Assembly: GCA_002951995.1 (NCBI GenBank)
Contig: CP019797.1
Location: 1,162,501 to 1,226,500, forward strand
Direction: 5' to 3'
Length of the DNA: 64,000 nt
From: Stenotrophomonas acidaminiphila
GTDB lineage: Bacteria > Pseudomonadota > Gammaproteobacteria > Xanthomonadales > Xanthomonadaceae
Shown: positions 53,443 to 62,512 of the stretch, piece by piece
Numbering within the stretch: the stretch's first letter is position 1
How the letters are laid out: the number at the start of each line of letters is the position of its first letter
The notes under the pieces: generated by a model
The model's input: only the letters and a program-made list of their open reading frames with translations
Told to the model about the DNA's origin: nothing
The model's database searches: none
Translations under genes and position numbers: made by a program

Positions 53443-54513
53443 ATGAACCCGGACATCCGTCAACGCACCGAGCGTTTCTGCCAGCGTTTCGGCCTCGAAC
53501 TGCCGGTGCTGCTGGCGCCGATGGCCGGTAGCTGCCCGGTCGCCCTGTCCGCCGCCGTGGCCAATGCCGGCGGCATGGGTGCGATGGGCGCGGTGCTGTC
53601 CACGCCGGAACAGATCGGGCAGTGGATGGACGACTTCCGCCGGCAGTCGCGTGGCCCGGCCCAGGTCAACGTCTGGGTGCCGGACCCGGCGCCGGTGCGC
53701 GATGCCGCCGCCGAGGCCGCGACCCGCGCCTTCCTCGAGCGCTGGGGGCCGGCGGTGCCGGCCAGCGCCGGCGATGCCGGCCCGGCCGATTTCGACGCGC
53801 AGTTCGACGCCCTGGTCGCGGCGCGGCCGGCGGTGGCCTCGACCATCATGGGCGTGTTCTCCGCCGCGCAGGCCGCACGGCTGAAAGCCGCTGGCATTGC
53901 CTGGTTGGCCTGTGCCACCACGCTGGACGAGGCGTTGCAGGCGCAGGCCGCCGGCGCCGACGCGGTGGTCGCGCAGGGGATGGAGGCCGGTGGCCACCGC
54001 GGTGCGTTCGTGGACGCGCGCGCCGAAGCGCAGATGAGCGGCCTGTTCGCGCTGCTGCCGCGCCTGGCCGACCGGCTCGAGGTGCCGGTGATCGCGGCGG
54101 GCGGCATCGGCGACGGTCGCGGCGTGGCCGCGGCGCTGCTGCTGGGCGCCAGCGCGGTGCAGGTGGGCACGGCGTTCCTGGCCACCGACGAATCCAGCAT
54201 CGCCGAGGCCTGGAAACAGGCGCTGCCCGTGGCGGAACCGGAACATACCCGCACCACCCGCGCTTTCAGCGGCCGCCTGGGCCGCGCGCTGGACACCGCC
54301 TACGTGCGCGCCGCCGGGGCCGCCGATGCGCCACCGCCGCGGCCGTACCCGGTGCAGCGCGGGCTGACCGCCGGCATGCGCCGGCAGGCCCAGGCCGACG
54401 ACCGCCTGGACGCGATGCAGGCCTGGGCCGGGCAGTCGGCGTGGATGGCGCGGCGCGGCCCCGCCGCCGGCCTGGTGCAGGGGATGTGGCAGCAGGCGCA
54501 GGCGCTGCTGTGA
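53443..54513 (+). CDS. Nitronate monooxygenase-type FMN oxidoreductase
   Basis: A 356-residue TIM-barrel flavoprotein. [20 protein letters not shown] near residue 18, [11 protein letters not shown] (~residue 180), [13 protein letters not shown] (~residue 217) and [15 protein letters not shown] are FMN-binding blocks of the NMO/2-nitropropane dioxygenase family. It oxidises nitronates or serves as an NAD(P)H:quinone reductase in relatives; the substrate is not determined here. ATG 53443 follows GGAG. Its stop overlaps the pabC-like start as GTGA. Confidence 0.9.
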   Translation: MNPDIRQRTERFCQRFGLELPVLLAPMAGSCPVALSAAVANAGGMGAMGAVLSTPEQIGQWMDDFRRQSRGPAQVNVWVPDPAPVRDAAAEAATRAFLERWGPAVPASAGDAGPADFDAQFDALVAARPAVASTIMGVFSAAQAARLKAAGIAWLACATTLDEALQAQAAGADAVVAQGMEAGGHRGAFVDARAEAQMSGLFALLPRLADRLEVPVIAAGGIGDGRGVAAALLLGASAVQVGTAFLATDESSIAEAWKQALPVAEPEHTRTTRAFSGRLGRALDTAYVRAAGAADAPPPRPYPVQRGLTAGMRRQAQADDRLDAMQAWAGQSAWMARRGPAAGLVQGMWQQAQALL

Positions 54514-55304
54514 CTGCCGTGTCCTGCAATGGCCAACCGGTCGATGCCGGGCTGCTCGACGCGGCCCTGGTCAACTATGGGCATTTCACTTCGCTGCAGG
54601 TGCGCGACGGCGCGGTCCAGGGCTGGGCGCTGCACCTGCGGCGCCTGCAGCAGGGCACGCGCGAACTGTTCGACGCCGAACTGGACGAAGCGCGCCTGCT
54701 GGGCTGGCTGCGCCAGGCGCTGCAACGCAGCGGCATGACGGACGCCTCGCTGCGCATCACCGTGTTCTCGCGCGCGTTCGACTTCCGCCAGCCGTTGCGG
54801 GCGGTGCCGGTGGACGTGCTGGCAAGCGTCGCGGCGCCGGCCACGGTGCCCGCCGACGCCCGCGCGGTGCTGCCGGTGCGCTACCAGCGCGACTCGCCGC
54901 AGCTCAAGCACGTCGGCACCTTCCCGTTGTTCCGGCAGCGGCGCCTGGCCATGGGCCAGGGCTTCGACGATGCGCTGTTCGTCGACGCGGCCGGGCGGGT
55001 CAGCGAGGGCAGTACCTGGAACATCGCCTTCCTGGCTGGCGAAGAGGTGGTGTGGCCGCAGGCGGAAGCGCTGCGCGGCACCGCCGAACAACTGCTGGTG
55101 GCCGGACTGCAACGGCTGGGGCGGGCGCAGGCGTGGCGGGAGGTGCCGCTGGAGGCCCTGCCGGGCTTCTCCGGGGCCGTGGCCTGCAACGCCACCGGGC
55201 TGTGGCCACTGGCGCGCGTCGGCGACTGCCGGTTCGCGGAGTCGGCGGCATTGCTGGAGCGGCTGCGGCAGGCGCTGGCGCAGGAACCCTGGCGGCCGCT
55301 CTGA
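54510..55304 (+). CDS. pabC: Class IV aminotransferase, aminodeoxychorismate lyase PabC-like
   Basis: A 264-residue PLP enzyme of fold type IV. The N terminus has [20 protein letters not shown], close to PabC. The catalytic Lys lies in [12 protein letters not shown], and [11 protein letters not shown] binds the cofactor phosphate. PabC releases 4-aminobenzoate and pyruvate from aminodeoxychorismate for folate synthesis. A D-amino-acid or branched-chain aminotransferase is the alternative, but length and the GHFTSLQV start favour PabC. The GTG start at 54510 overlaps the NMO gene stop. Neither pabA nor pabB is nearby. Confidence 0.8.
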   Translation: MTAVSCNGQPVDAGLLDAALVNYGHFTSLQVRDGAVQGWALHLRRLQQGTRELFDAELDEARLLGWLRQALQRSGMTDASLRITVFSRAFDFRQPLRAVPVDVLASVAAPATVPADARAVLPVRYQRDSPQLKHVGTFPLFRQRRLAMGQGFDDALFVDAAGRVSEGSTWNIAFLAGEEVVWPQAEALRGTAEQLLVAGLQRLGRAQAWREVPLEALPGFSGAVACNATGLWPLARVGDCRFAESAALLERLRQALAQEPWRPL

Positions 55305-55336
55305 ACCGGCCCGTTCAGGCGGGGCAGGGGACGGGC

Positions 55337-55365
55337 TTGGAATGGGCCGGGGGCGCGGCTATAAT
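55337..55365 (+). promoter_or_regulatory. Predicted sigma-70 promoter of rpsP-rimM-trmD
   Basis: TTGGAA (55337-55342) and TATAAT (55360-55365) are separated by exactly 17 bases, about 50 bases before the rpsP ATG. Confidence 0.75.
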
Positions 55366-55416
55366 CGCCGGCTTACCGCGCCATCCTGGCGACTGGGCTA
55401 CAAAGGAAAAACCACC

Positions 55417-55677
55417 ATGGTCAAGATTCGACTGACCCGCGGCGGCGCCAAGAAGCGTCCGTTCTACCACATCATCGTCACCGACGTCCGTAGCGCCCGC
55501 GACGGACGCAACATCGAGCGCGTCGGCTACTACAACCCGGTCGCCCAGGGCGCCGAGCAGCGCGTGGTGCTGGACATCGCCGCGGTCGACAAGTGGGTCG
55601 CCAACGGCGCCCAGCTGACCGACAAGGTTCGCAACCTGTACAAGGAAGCGACCAAGGCCCAGGCCGCAGCGGCCTGA
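55417..55677 (+). CDS. rpsP: 30S ribosomal protein S16
   Basis: An 86-residue small-subunit protein. [19 protein letters not shown] at the start and [19 protein letters not shown] are diagnostic. ATG 55417 follows AAAGGAAAA at good distance. First gene of the rpsP-rimM-trmD-rplS block. Confidence 0.98.
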   Translation: MVKIRLTRGGAKKRPFYHIIVTDVRSARDGRNIERVGYYNPVAQGAEQRVVLDIAAVDKWVANGAQLTDKVRNLYKEATKAQAAAA

Positions 55678-55715
55678 TCCTGGCGGGCCGCGCGCAAGCG
55701 CGGCCCGACTGCTTT

Positions 55716-56231
55716 ATGAAGAAAGATTCCGAGCGCCGGATCCTGCTGGGCAGGGTGACCGGCGCTTTTGGTGTGCGCGGCGAGCTCAAGCTCGAGTCCT
55801 GGACCGAGCCGCGGCTGGCCATCTTCAACTATCAGCCCTGGATCCTGCGCAGCCCCTCGGGGCAGGAGTCGCAGATCTCCGGCGTGCGCGGCCGCGAGGC
55901 CGGCAAGACGCTGGTGGCGACCTTCCCCGGGGTGGACGACCGCAATGTGGTCGAGGCCATGCGCGGCACCGAGATCCATATCCCGCGCAGCGCGCTGCCG
56001 CCGCCGAAGCCGGACGAGTATTACTGGGTCGACCTGGAAGGCCTGGACGTGCGGACCGTGGACGGCGTCAGCCTGGGCCGCGCCTCGCACCTGTTCAATA
56101 CCGGCGCCAACGACGTGCTGGTGGTGCGTGGCGACCGCGAGCGCATGGTGCCGTTCGTGATGGACGACTTCGTCAAGTCGGTCGACTTCGATGCCAACCT
56201 GATCGTGGTCGACTGGGACCCGGAGTTCTGA
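55716..56231 (+). CDS. rimM: Ribosome maturation factor RimM
   Basis: A 171-residue 16S rRNA processing factor that binds S19 during 30S assembly. The N-terminal RimM domain has [20 protein letters not shown] (20 residues). The C-terminal PRC-barrel (~95-171) has [11 protein letters not shown] and [17 protein letters not shown] 55716 begins [12 protein letters not shown], consistent with the family. The gap to rpsP is 38 bases and contains a GC hairpin. Confidence 0.96.
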   Translation: MKKDSERRILLGRVTGAFGVRGELKLESWTEPRLAIFNYQPWILRSPSGQESQISGVRGREAGKTLVATFPGVDDRNVVEAMRGTEIHIPRSALPPPKPDEYYWVDLEGLDVRTVDGVSLGRASHLFNTGANDVLVVRGDRERMVPFVMDDFVKSVDFDANLIVVDWDPEF

Positions 56232-56236
56232 GCCCG

Positions 56237-57016
56237 GTGCGCATCGACGTCATCACCCTGTTCCCGGAGTTCATCGCGCAGTCGGCCGCGCTGGGCGTGG
56301 TCGGCCGCGCCCGGGAGCGCGGCCTGCTCGACCTGCACGGCTGGAACCCGCGCGACCATGCCGAGGGCAACTACCGCCGCGTGGACGACCGCCCGTTCGG
56401 CGGCGGCCCGGGGATGGTGATGCTGATCGAGCCGCTGCGCGCGGCGCTGGCCGCCGCCCGTGCCGCCGACCCGGCCCCGGCGCCGCTGATCTACCTGAGC
56501 CCGCAGGGCCGGCCGCTGACCCAGGCCCGGGTGCGTGAACTGGCGGCGCTGCCGCGGATGATCCTGCTGTGCGGCCGCTACGAGGGCGTGGACGAGCGTT
56601 TCCTGGCCGCCGAGGTGGACGAGGAAATCTCCCTGGGCGACTACGTGCTGTCCGGCGGCGAGCTGGGCGCGGCGGTCATCATCGACGCGGTGACCCGGCT
56701 GCAGGAGGGGGCGCTGAACGACGCCGAATCCGCGGTCCAGGACAGTTTCGAGGGCGACGGCCTGCTGGACTGCCCGCACTACAGCCAGCCGGCCAGCCAC
56801 GCGCTGGGCGACGTGCCGGAGGTGCTGCGCTCGGGCAACCATGCCGCGATCGCGCGCTGGCGCCGGCAGCAGTCGCTGCTGCGCACCGCCCTGCGCCGTC
56901 CCGACCTGCTGGACGAGGCCCGCCTGGGCAAGGCCGACCGCAGGCTGCTGGACGAGGCGCGGCAGGCCCTCGCCGGCGAAGGGGATGCCCCCACTGGCGC
57001 CGGCGGCGGCGCATAG
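56237..57016 (+). CDS. trmD: tRNA (guanine-37 N1)-methyltransferase TrmD
   Basis: A 259-residue SPOUT-fold enzyme with a trefoil knot, which methylates G37 next to the anticodon and prevents frameshifting. [12 protein letters not shown] at the start, [32 protein letters not shown] and [12 protein letters not shown] are signatures. The start is GTG at 56237, five bases after the rimM stop. Normal length; the C-terminal tail is Gly/Ala rich. Confidence 0.97.
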   Translation: MRIDVITLFPEFIAQSAALGVVGRARERGLLDLHGWNPRDHAEGNYRRVDDRPFGGGPGMVMLIEPLRAALAAARAADPAPAPLIYLSPQGRPLTQARVRELAALPRMILLCGRYEGVDERFLAAEVDEEISLGDYVLSGGELGAAVIIDAVTRLQEGALNDAESAVQDSFEGDGLLDCPHYSQPASHALGDVPEVLRSGNHAAIARWRRQQSLLRTALRRPDLLDEARLGKADRRLLDEARQALAGEGDAPTGAGGGA

Positions 57017-57148
57017 GCTAGAATTGCGGATTCCCATGGCCCCCGGGTCCTGCGGACCGCCAGAACAACAATCGTGCAGCGCAATCCGGCGACTGCATCA
57101 GCCCAAGTTGTCGAAACGACACGTCCACCCGAATACATCGGTGCAATC

Positions 57149-57556
57149 ATGAGCAAGCTGAACAAATCCATCGTCGCGGACTTCGAATCCGCCCAGATCA
57201 CCCGCGAACTGCCGAAGTTCAGCCAGGGCGACACCGTTGTCGTCAACGTCAAGGTCAAGGAAGGCAACCGCGAGCGCGTGCAGGCCTACGAAGGCGTCGT
57301 GATCGGCACCAAGAACGCCGGCCTGAACTCCTCGTTCACCGTGCGCAAGATCTCGCACGGCTACGGCGTCGAGCGCGTGTTCCAGACCCACAGCGCGCTG
57401 ATCGACTCGGTCGAAGTCAAGCGCCGCGGCAAGGTCCGTGCCGGCAAGCTGTACTACCTGCGTGGCCTGGAAGGCAAGGCCGCCCGCATCAAGGAAGACC
57501 TGGCCGCCGCTGCGCAGGCCAAGGCCGCCCGCCAGGCCGCCAAGTCCGCCGAGTAA
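57149..57556 (+). CDS. rplS: 50S ribosomal protein L19
   Basis: A 135-residue protein at the 30S-50S interface. [40 protein letters not shown] and [12 protein letters not shown] identify L19. An Ala/Lys-rich C-terminal tail ([17 protein letters not shown]) extends beyond the E. coli length. ATG 57149 lacks a strong ribosome site. A possible -10 TAGAAT at 57019-57024 in the 132-base trmD-rplS gap suggests an extra promoter. Confidence 0.97.
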   Translation: MSKLNKSIVADFESAQITRELPKFSQGDTVVVNVKVKEGNRERVQAYEGVVIGTKNAGLNSSFTVRKISHGYGVERVFQTHSALIDSVEVKRRGKVRAGKLYYLRGLEGKAARIKEDLAAAAQAKAARQAAKSAE

Positions 57557-57591
57557 TTCCCGCCGCGCGGGCCGCGTGCCCGCCGTCGCGC

Positions 57592-57615
57592 AACGGCCGC
57601 CTCCGGGCGGCCGTT
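57592..57615 (+). terminator. Terminator of the rpsP-rimM-trmD-rplS block
   Basis: Hairpin AACGGCCGCC (57592-57601), loop TCCG, GGCGGCCGTT (57606-57615), followed by TGCGTTTG. Confidence 0.75.
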
Positions 57616-57951
57616 TGCGTTTGTGCCTTCCACGCGGGGGAGGTGCGGCATCCAGCGATGGCGCGCCTGCGCTGCCGCGCCTCGGGCGTGGGGGCGCCGG
57701 TTGCTTGCGGTTGCGGGTGCAGGTGCCCGGAACGGGCGGTTGAGGGCACGGCGAAGCCGCACGGCATGTCTGCCGCCGGTGTTTCGCGTAACGCGCGGGG
57801 CGGTGCGGTTGCCGCCGCGCCGCCGGGGAGGGGCTTGCGGCACGACGGGTTCCCCGCGTGCGCCGCCCGGGTTCCGGCCACGCCTGCGGCGCGCAGCCGC
57901 GCGTTGCCGCTCCGGGCGAGGGCCGGGTTGCGGGGGGCGTCCGGTTCCGGC
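57616..57951. other. Gene-free GC-rich interval between rplS and agaR
   Basis: About 335 bases with no credible gene, repeat or promoter. Several open frames cross it on both strands, but none has a ribosome site or a recognisable protein pattern. Confidence 0.5.
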
Positions 57952-58734
57952 CTATGCCGCCGCTTCGGCGACCACGACCTCGATGCCGCGGCGCTGCAGC
58001 CCCTCGCGCGTGGCCTCGTCGATGCCGGCGTCGGTGATCACCGCGTGGATCTGGTCCAGGTAGGCGATGCGGTGCAGGCTGACGCGGCCGAACTTGGAGG
58101 CGTCGGTCAGCACCACGATGCGCCGCGCGCGCTCGACCATGCGGTGGTTCAGGCGTGCCTCGGCCTCGTCGTGGGTGGTCAGCCCGAACTGCAGGTCCAG
58201 CCCGTCCACGCCGAGGAACAGGGTGTCGAAGCTGTAGGGGTTGAGGCTGGCCTCGGCCTGGCTGCCCTGCAGTGACAGCGACTGCTTGCGCAGCTGGCCG
58301 CCGGTGAGCAGCACGTTGACGCCGGTGGCGTTGGCCAGCTCCCAGGCGATGTTCAGGCCGTTGGTCATCACCGTCACGTCGCGGTGCCCGCGCAGGTGGC
58401 GGGCCAGGGTCATGGTGGTCGAGCCGGAGTCGATGATGATGTTGTCGCCGGGTTGCACCAGCTGCGCGGCGCGCGCGCCGATGGACTCCTTGAGCGGCAG
58501 GTTCAGCGCATCCTTTTCGTGGATGTCCTGTTCCTCGGGCGGGGTGCGCACCAGGGTGGCGCCGCCATGGGTGCGGGTGGCCAGGCCCTGCTCCTCGAAA
58601 TGGCCCAGGTCGGTACGGATGGTCACTGCCGACACTGCGTAGCGCGCGACCAGTTCGGCGACCTGCACCGAGCCCTGCTCGATCAGTTGCTGCAGGATCT
58701 GCTGGCGGCGGGAGCGGGTGTTGCGCATGGCCAT
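57952..58734 (-). CDS. agaR: DeoR-family transcriptional regulator AgaR
   Basis: A 260-residue repressor. The N-terminal winged helix (residues ~6-60) reads RQQILQQLIEQGSVQVAELV and AVSAVTIRTDLGHFEEQGL, with RTHGGA after it. The sugar-phosphate-sensing DeoR C-terminal domain has IGARAAQLVQPGDNIIIDSG, STTMTLARHL, LTGGQLR and FLGVDGLD. The neighbourhood (agaS, ROK kinase, kbaZ) supports AgaR, whose inducer in relatives is a GalNAc-derived phosphate. ATG 58734 follows GGAGAAAG. It is the last gene of the cluster, 28 bases after kbaZ. Candidate operators are the CTTTCG motifs at 62238-62451. Confidence 0.88.
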   Translation of the reverse strand: MAMRNTRSRRQQILQQLIEQGSVQVAELVARYAVSAVTIRTDLGHFEEQGLATRTHGGATLVRTPPEEQDIHEKDALNLPLKESIGARAAQLVQPGDNIIIDSGSTTMTLARHLRGHRDVTVMTNGLNIAWELANATGVNVLLTGGQLRKQSLSLQGSQAEASLNPYSFDTLFLGVDGLDLQFGLTTHDEAEARLNHRMVERARRIVVLTDASKFGRVSLHRIAYLDQIHAVITDAGIDEATREGLQRRGIEVVVAEAAA

Positions 58735-58762
58735 TGCGTGCTTTCTCCGGGAAAGGGCGAGC

Positions 58763-60097
58763 TTAGCCGTTCGCAAGGTTTGCCGGGGCGGAACTTGCGT
58801 TGTGCCTGCGCGGGCCGGCGTTGTTGGCGGCGCAGGCGCGCGCGTACGCGTCCAGGCACAGGCCGATGCGGTGCCGCACCAGCGCGTCGGGCGTGTTCGC
58901 CAGGCTGCCCTCGCGCACCGCGCGGAACTGCTCCGGCAGGTATTGGCTGAGCAGTGGCAGCGGCGGCGCGTGCCGCTCCAGGTTGGCGAACAGCGTGCGT
59001 ACCGCCTCGCGCAGCGCCGGCTCGCCCCAGTAGTAGCGGCAGCGGTCGCTGAAGGCGAACGCGCGCAGCCGCCGCAGCGTGTCCGCGTCGCCGTGGTAGT
59101 GCGCCTGCCAGTGCCGGGGCTGCGCGGTCATCACCTCTTCCAGCACCTGCGGCAGCCGCGAGCATTGCGCCGCCGGCAGCAGCTCGGCTTCGATCGCCGC
59201 CAGCGCGAACAGCGCCTCGCGGTAGGCGAAGGTCGCGGCCGGGCCGACCTTGAGGATGGCGAAATGGTCGCGCACCAGCGCGTGCAGGCCGCTCTCGCGC
59301 TGGTAGTCGGTGGAGTGCGCCTCGAACACGATGCGCGGCTGCCGCTCCAGGAACGCGGCCAGCGCATCCGCGGCGACCGGGTCGTAGTCGTGCACGCTGC
59401 TGTGGTCGAAGTCCACGCCCGGCTGCACCACCATCGCGATCACCCGCTGCCAGGCGTCGCGCAGGTGCGGGGTGTCGAACGCCTGGCGGTGGATTTCCAG
59501 CGTCTGCGCGGCCGCGGCCGGCGTGGTCACCTGCAGGCCCCCGGCCAGCGAGGCTTCGCCACCGGGAACCGGCACCTCTGTGCCGATCACGTAGACCGGC
59601 GGCGGCAGGCCGTGTTCGGCGGCGGTGTGCTCGGCGATGGCGGCCAGCTCGGCCGAGCGCGCGGCGACGATGGCGTCGGGCAGCGGCACCGGATCGTCGG
59701 CGCAGGACATGCTGCAATCGAGGTGGATCTTGTGGAAGCCGGCGGCGACGTAGGCTTCGATCAGCACCCGTGCGTGCGCCATCGCTTCGGCCGCGGGCTG
59801 CTTCTGCCACGCATTGGGGCCGAGATGATCACCGCCCAGGATCAACCGCTCGCGCGGGAAGCCTTCCTCATCGGCCAGCGCGCACACGTAATCGCGGTAC
59901 TGCGCCGGGGTCATGCCGGTGTAGCCGCCGAACTGGTCGACCTGGTTGGAGGTGGCTTCGACCAGCAGCACGGTGGCGTGGCGCGCGGCCACGTCCAGCG
60001 CCGCGCGCAGCACCTGTTCATGGCTGCAGCAGACGCTGTACAGGCCGACGCTGTGGCCGGCGCGATGCGCGGCGAGCAGGGATTGCAGCGGGGACAT
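58763..60097 (-). CDS. kbaZ: D-tagatose-1,6-bisphosphate aldolase subunit KbaZ/GatZ/AgaZ-like
   Basis: A 444-residue protein of the KbaZ/GatZ family. GLYSVCCSHEQVLRAALD at the start, LVEATSNQVDQFGGYTGM, ILGGDHLGPNAW, KIHLDCSMSCADDP and YVIGTEVPVPGGE are family blocks. It is classically the non-catalytic subunit that stabilises the KbaY/GatY aldolase; some comparative studies propose that AgaZ homologues phosphorylate tagatose-6-phosphate instead. No KbaY/GatY is encoded in this window, so either the catalytic subunit is elsewhere or this protein acts alone. The start ATG 60097 follows GGGAGTT. It is 16 bases after agaK and before agaR. Confidence 0.9.
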   Translation of the reverse strand: MSPLQSLLAAHRAGHSVGLYSVCCSHEQVLRAALDVAARHATVLLVEATSNQVDQFGGYTGMTPAQYRDYVCALADEEGFPRERLILGGDHLGPNAWQKQPAAEAMAHARVLIEAYVAAGFHKIHLDCSMSCADDPVPLPDAIVAARSAELAAIAEHTAAEHGLPPPVYVIGTEVPVPGGEASLAGGLQVTTPAAAAQTLEIHRQAFDTPHLRDAWQRVIAMVVQPGVDFDHSSVHDYDPVAADALAAFLERQPRIVFEAHSTDYQRESGLHALVRDHFAILKVGPAATFAYREALFALAAIEAELLPAAQCSRLPQVLEEVMTAQPRHWQAHYHGDADTLRRLRAFAFSDRCRYYWGEPALREAVRTLFANLERHAPPLPLLSQYLPEQFRAVREGSLANTPDALVRHRIGLCLDAYARACAANNAGPRRHNASSAPANLANG

Positions 60098-60113
60098 GGA
60101 CCAACTCCCGGGG

Positions 60114-61052
60114 TCAGGAAAAAGTGGGCTGGCAGGCGAGCAGGGCGGCGCCACGCGCGCCACCGGCATCGCCGAAGCGGGGCGGCACGATCGGCGGCAC
60201 CTGCACGCCGGCGAAAAGGTGCGCGGCGATCGCCGCCGGCAGCTGCTGGTACAGCGGCGCGTACTGCGACAGGCCGCCGCCGAGCACGATCACATGCGGG
60301 TCCAGCGCCAGCACCAGCGCGGCCAGGCTGTGGCCGAGCAGGTCGCGGTGGATGTCCAGCGCCTGCCGCGCGCGCGCGTCGCCGGCCGCGGCCAGGGCGA
60401 TGACGTCGCTGGCGTTGCCGGCGCTGCCGCCGAGGTGGCGCTCGATCATCGCCACGCCGCTGCCGGAGACATAGCGCTCCACGCAGCCGCGCAGGCCGCA
60501 GCCGCAGTCGAGCAGCGGCAGGCCGTGGCGCTGCAGCAGGTTGGCGGGCACGCTCCAGTGGCCCCATTCGCCGGCCAGGCCGTTGAAGCCGCCGATCAGC
60601 CGGCCCTGCACGCAGTAGCCGCCGCCGGCACCGGTGCCGAGGATCGCGCCGAACATGCTGGGGTAGCCCTCGGCGGCCCCGCCATGCGCTTCGGACAGTG
60701 CGAAGCACTGCAGGTCATTGCCGAAATGCAGCGGGCGCTGCAGCAGCGCCTGCAGGTCGCGGGCGACGTACTGGCCGGTGAGGGCCGGTACGTTGGCACT
60801 GAGCTGGCGGCCGCTGGCGCGCTCGCGCACCCCGGGCAGGGCGATGCCGATGGCCCGTGCGCCCCGGCCCAGTGCCGCATCGGCATCGGCGACCAGTTGC
60901 TGGACGGCCAGCAGGAAGCCGGCATAGTCGCCCTGCGGGGTGGCGATGCGCTTGCGCCAGGCCACCTGCAGCGCCGCATCGCAGGCCACCAGTTCGATCT
61001 TGGTGCCGCCGATATCGATGCCGTAGCAGGCGTTGGCGATGTGCTCAGCCAT
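60114..61052 (-). CDS. agaK: ROK-family amino-sugar kinase, probable N-acetylgalactosamine kinase
   Basis: A 312-residue ROK kinase. CYGIDIGGTKIELVACD gives the ATP phosphate-binding loop, FGNDLQCFALSEA the catalytic Asp region, GTGAGGGYCVQGRL with GEWGHW the sugar-binding part, and CGCGLRGCVERYVSG the zinc-binding ROK signature. By sequence it could phosphorylate GlcNAc, GalNAc or another hexose; the agaS-kbaZ-agaR-GH31 neighbourhood favours GalNAc, giving GalNAc-6-phosphate. The ATG start overlaps agaS by 8 bases, so they are coupled. Confidence 0.85.
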   Translation of the reverse strand: MAEHIANACYGIDIGGTKIELVACDAALQVAWRKRIATPQGDYAGFLLAVQQLVADADAALGRGARAIGIALPGVRERASGRQLSANVPALTGQYVARDLQALLQRPLHFGNDLQCFALSEAHGGAAEGYPSMFGAILGTGAGGGYCVQGRLIGGFNGLAGEWGHWSVPANLLQRHGLPLLDCGCGLRGCVERYVSGSGVAMIERHLGGSAGNASDVIALAAAGDARARQALDIHRDLLGHSLAALVLALDPHVIVLGGGLSQYAPLYQQLPAAIAAHLFAGVQVPPIVPPRFGDAGGARGAALLACQPTFS

Positions 61053-62199
61053 GGTGGATGGTGACGCCCTTGACCACGCGGTTGACGGTGCCGTCGGGGA
61101 ACGGGTTGTCCGGCGTCAGCCCCAGCGCGGCCGAGCGGCGCAGCGCGTAGAGCTGGGCGAACGGCAGCCACGCCGGCGCCAGCCAGGCATCGGCCAGCGC
61201 CGGCACCTGCAGGGTGAAGTCGTCGCCGGCGCCGATGTCCGAATGCGGGCCGAGCGACAGTACCCTGCCGGCCACGCCGTCGCCGCGCAGTTCTTCCAGC
61301 AGGTCCTGCTCGTAGCGGCGCGCCAGCGGTTGCACGCTGCGCAGCATCACCACCAGGGTGCGCGGGTCGAGGGTGGATTTGGGGCCATGGCGGAAGCCCA
61401 GCGGGGTGTTGGCCATCGCCAGCACGCGGCCGGCGGTGAGCTCCAGCACCTTCAGCGCGGCTTCGCGCGCCAGTGCCTCCAGCGGGCCGCTGGCCAGGTA
61501 GATCACCCGCTCGAACGGCTGCGTGGCGAGCGCGGCCACCGGCGCGTCCCATGCACGCAGGCCCTGCCGCGCCAGCGCGGCGACCTGGCCGATGCGCGCG
61601 CCGCGTTCGTTCCACGGGGCGCGCTCGAACACCGCCAGCGCCGCCAGCAGCATGCAGCTCAGGCTGCTGGTCATGGCGAAGGCGCGGTCACAGCTGGCCG
61701 CCGGCATCAGCAGGGTGCAGGTGTCGGCGCGGCCGGCGCCACGCCGCGCCAGTTCGCCGTCCGCATTGCAGGTGATATCCAGGAAACAGGCATCGTCCAC
61801 GTCGGCACGCACGCGCTCGACCGCGGCCACGCTTTCCGGGCTCGAGCCGCTGCGCCCGAAGGACACCAGCAGGGTCGGGCGTTCGCGCTGCAGATACAGC
61901 GCCGGATGGGTCAGCAGGCTGGTGGTATGCACCGCGCGCACGTCCGCCGGCCACTGCGCGTTGATGTGGTCGGCGACCATCTCGGCGATGAAGCCAGAGC
62001 TGCCGGCGCCGGTGAACAGCACGCGCTGCGCCGGGTCGGACAGGCGCTGGCCGAGGAACGCCTGCAGGCGTTCGCGGTCGCGCCCCAGGTCTGCGGCCAG
62101 AGCGTCCCACAACGCCGGCTGCTGGGCGATTTCGGCGGCGGTATCGGCTCCGCCCAGGCGCTGCCAGGCAGATAGATCGGTAAGCAGGGTGGCGTCCAT
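61045..62199 (-). CDS. agaS: Galactosamine-6-phosphate deaminase/isomerase AgaS
   Basis: A 384-residue protein with two SIS sugar-isomerase domains. The first has RVLFTGAGSSGFIAEMVADH and LLVSFGRSGSSPESVAAVER. The second has VIYLASGPLEALAREAALKV, LELTAGRVLAMANTPLGFRHGPKS (read in parts) and the PFPDGTVNRVV ending. AgaS converts galactosamine-6-phosphate to tagatose-6-phosphate with release of ammonia. ATG 62199 follows AGGAACC. It is the first gene of the agaS-agaK-kbaZ-agaR transcript. The matching deacetylase (AgaA/NagA) is not in the window. Confidence 0.93.
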   Translation of the reverse strand: MDATLLTDLSAWQRLGGADTAAEIAQQPALWDALAADLGRDRERLQAFLGQRLSDPAQRVLFTGAGSSGFIAEMVADHINAQWPADVRAVHTTSLLTHPALYLQRERPTLLVSFGRSGSSPESVAAVERVRADVDDACFLDITCNADGELARRGAGRADTCTLLMPAASCDRAFAMTSSLSCMLLAALAVFERAPWNERGARIGQVAALARQGLRAWDAPVAALATQPFERVIYLASGPLEALAREAALKVLELTAGRVLAMANTPLGFRHGPKSTLDPRTLVVMLRSVQPLARRYEQDLLEELRGDGVAGRVLSLGPHSDIGAGDDFTLQVPALADAWLAPAWLPFAQLYALRRSAALGLTPDNPFPDGTVNRVVKGVTIHHG

Positions 62200-62235
62200 T
62201 CTTGGTTCCTGTTGGGCCAGCGCACGATCTGCTTT

Positions 62236-62452
62236 TTCTTTCGAAATGTCAAACATCGAAAGAAAATGGAAAGATAACTTTCGGCGCACGAGCCTGTGCG
62301 GGTCATGACGCCGAACGAAAGTTCTGTGCGCCCTATCTTTCGTTGCCGCGATACGGCAGATGAATGCCGATATAGAAAGTGGTGCTTTGCACAAACTTTC
62401 GATTTATCAAAAAATCCTTATCTTTTGCTTTCATTTTGTTGACATCTTTCGA
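62236..62452. promoter_or_regulatory. AgaR operator region with about ten CTTTC(G)/CGAAAG motifs
   Basis: The divergent region between agaS and the GH31 gene carries CTTTCG or its complement at 62238-62243, 62257-62262, 62278-62283, 62316-62321, 62337-62342, 62396-62401 and 62446-62451, and shorter GAAAG/CTTTC copies at 62269-62273, 62375-62379 and 62428-62432. It is markedly AT-richer than the genes around it. E. coli AgaR sites contain CTTTC repeats, which supports assigning these to AgaR. The copy at 62446 lies inside the predicted GH31 promoter. Confidence 0.7.
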
Positions 62453-62468
62453 ATTGCTGCCCTAGAGT
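62439..62468 (+). promoter_or_regulatory. Predicted sigma-70 promoter of the GH31 gene
   Basis: TTGACA (62439-62444, consensus -35) and TAGAGT (62463-62468) are separated by 18 bases, 45 bases before the GTG start. A CTTTCG motif lies in the spacer, where a bound repressor would block RNA polymerase. Confidence 0.65.
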
Positions 62469-62512
62469 CGGCGCAACGCCATCGGATGCCCGATCGGGCC
62501 TGGGGAGCAAGG

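Noticed and set aside
57017..57148. A ribosomal-protein leader or riboswitch before rplS
   Set aside because: The 132-base gap has a possible -10 element but no clear conserved hairpin or known leader motif.
57616..57951. Small genes in the rplS-agaR gap
   Set aside because: Open frames on both strands lack ribosome sites and recognisable sequence; composition alone explains them.
62220..62252. A sigma-70 promoter for agaS using TTGACA on the minus strand (62252-62247)
   Set aside because: The -35 is perfect, but no acceptable -10 lies 16-18 bases downstream, so the site is not annotated.
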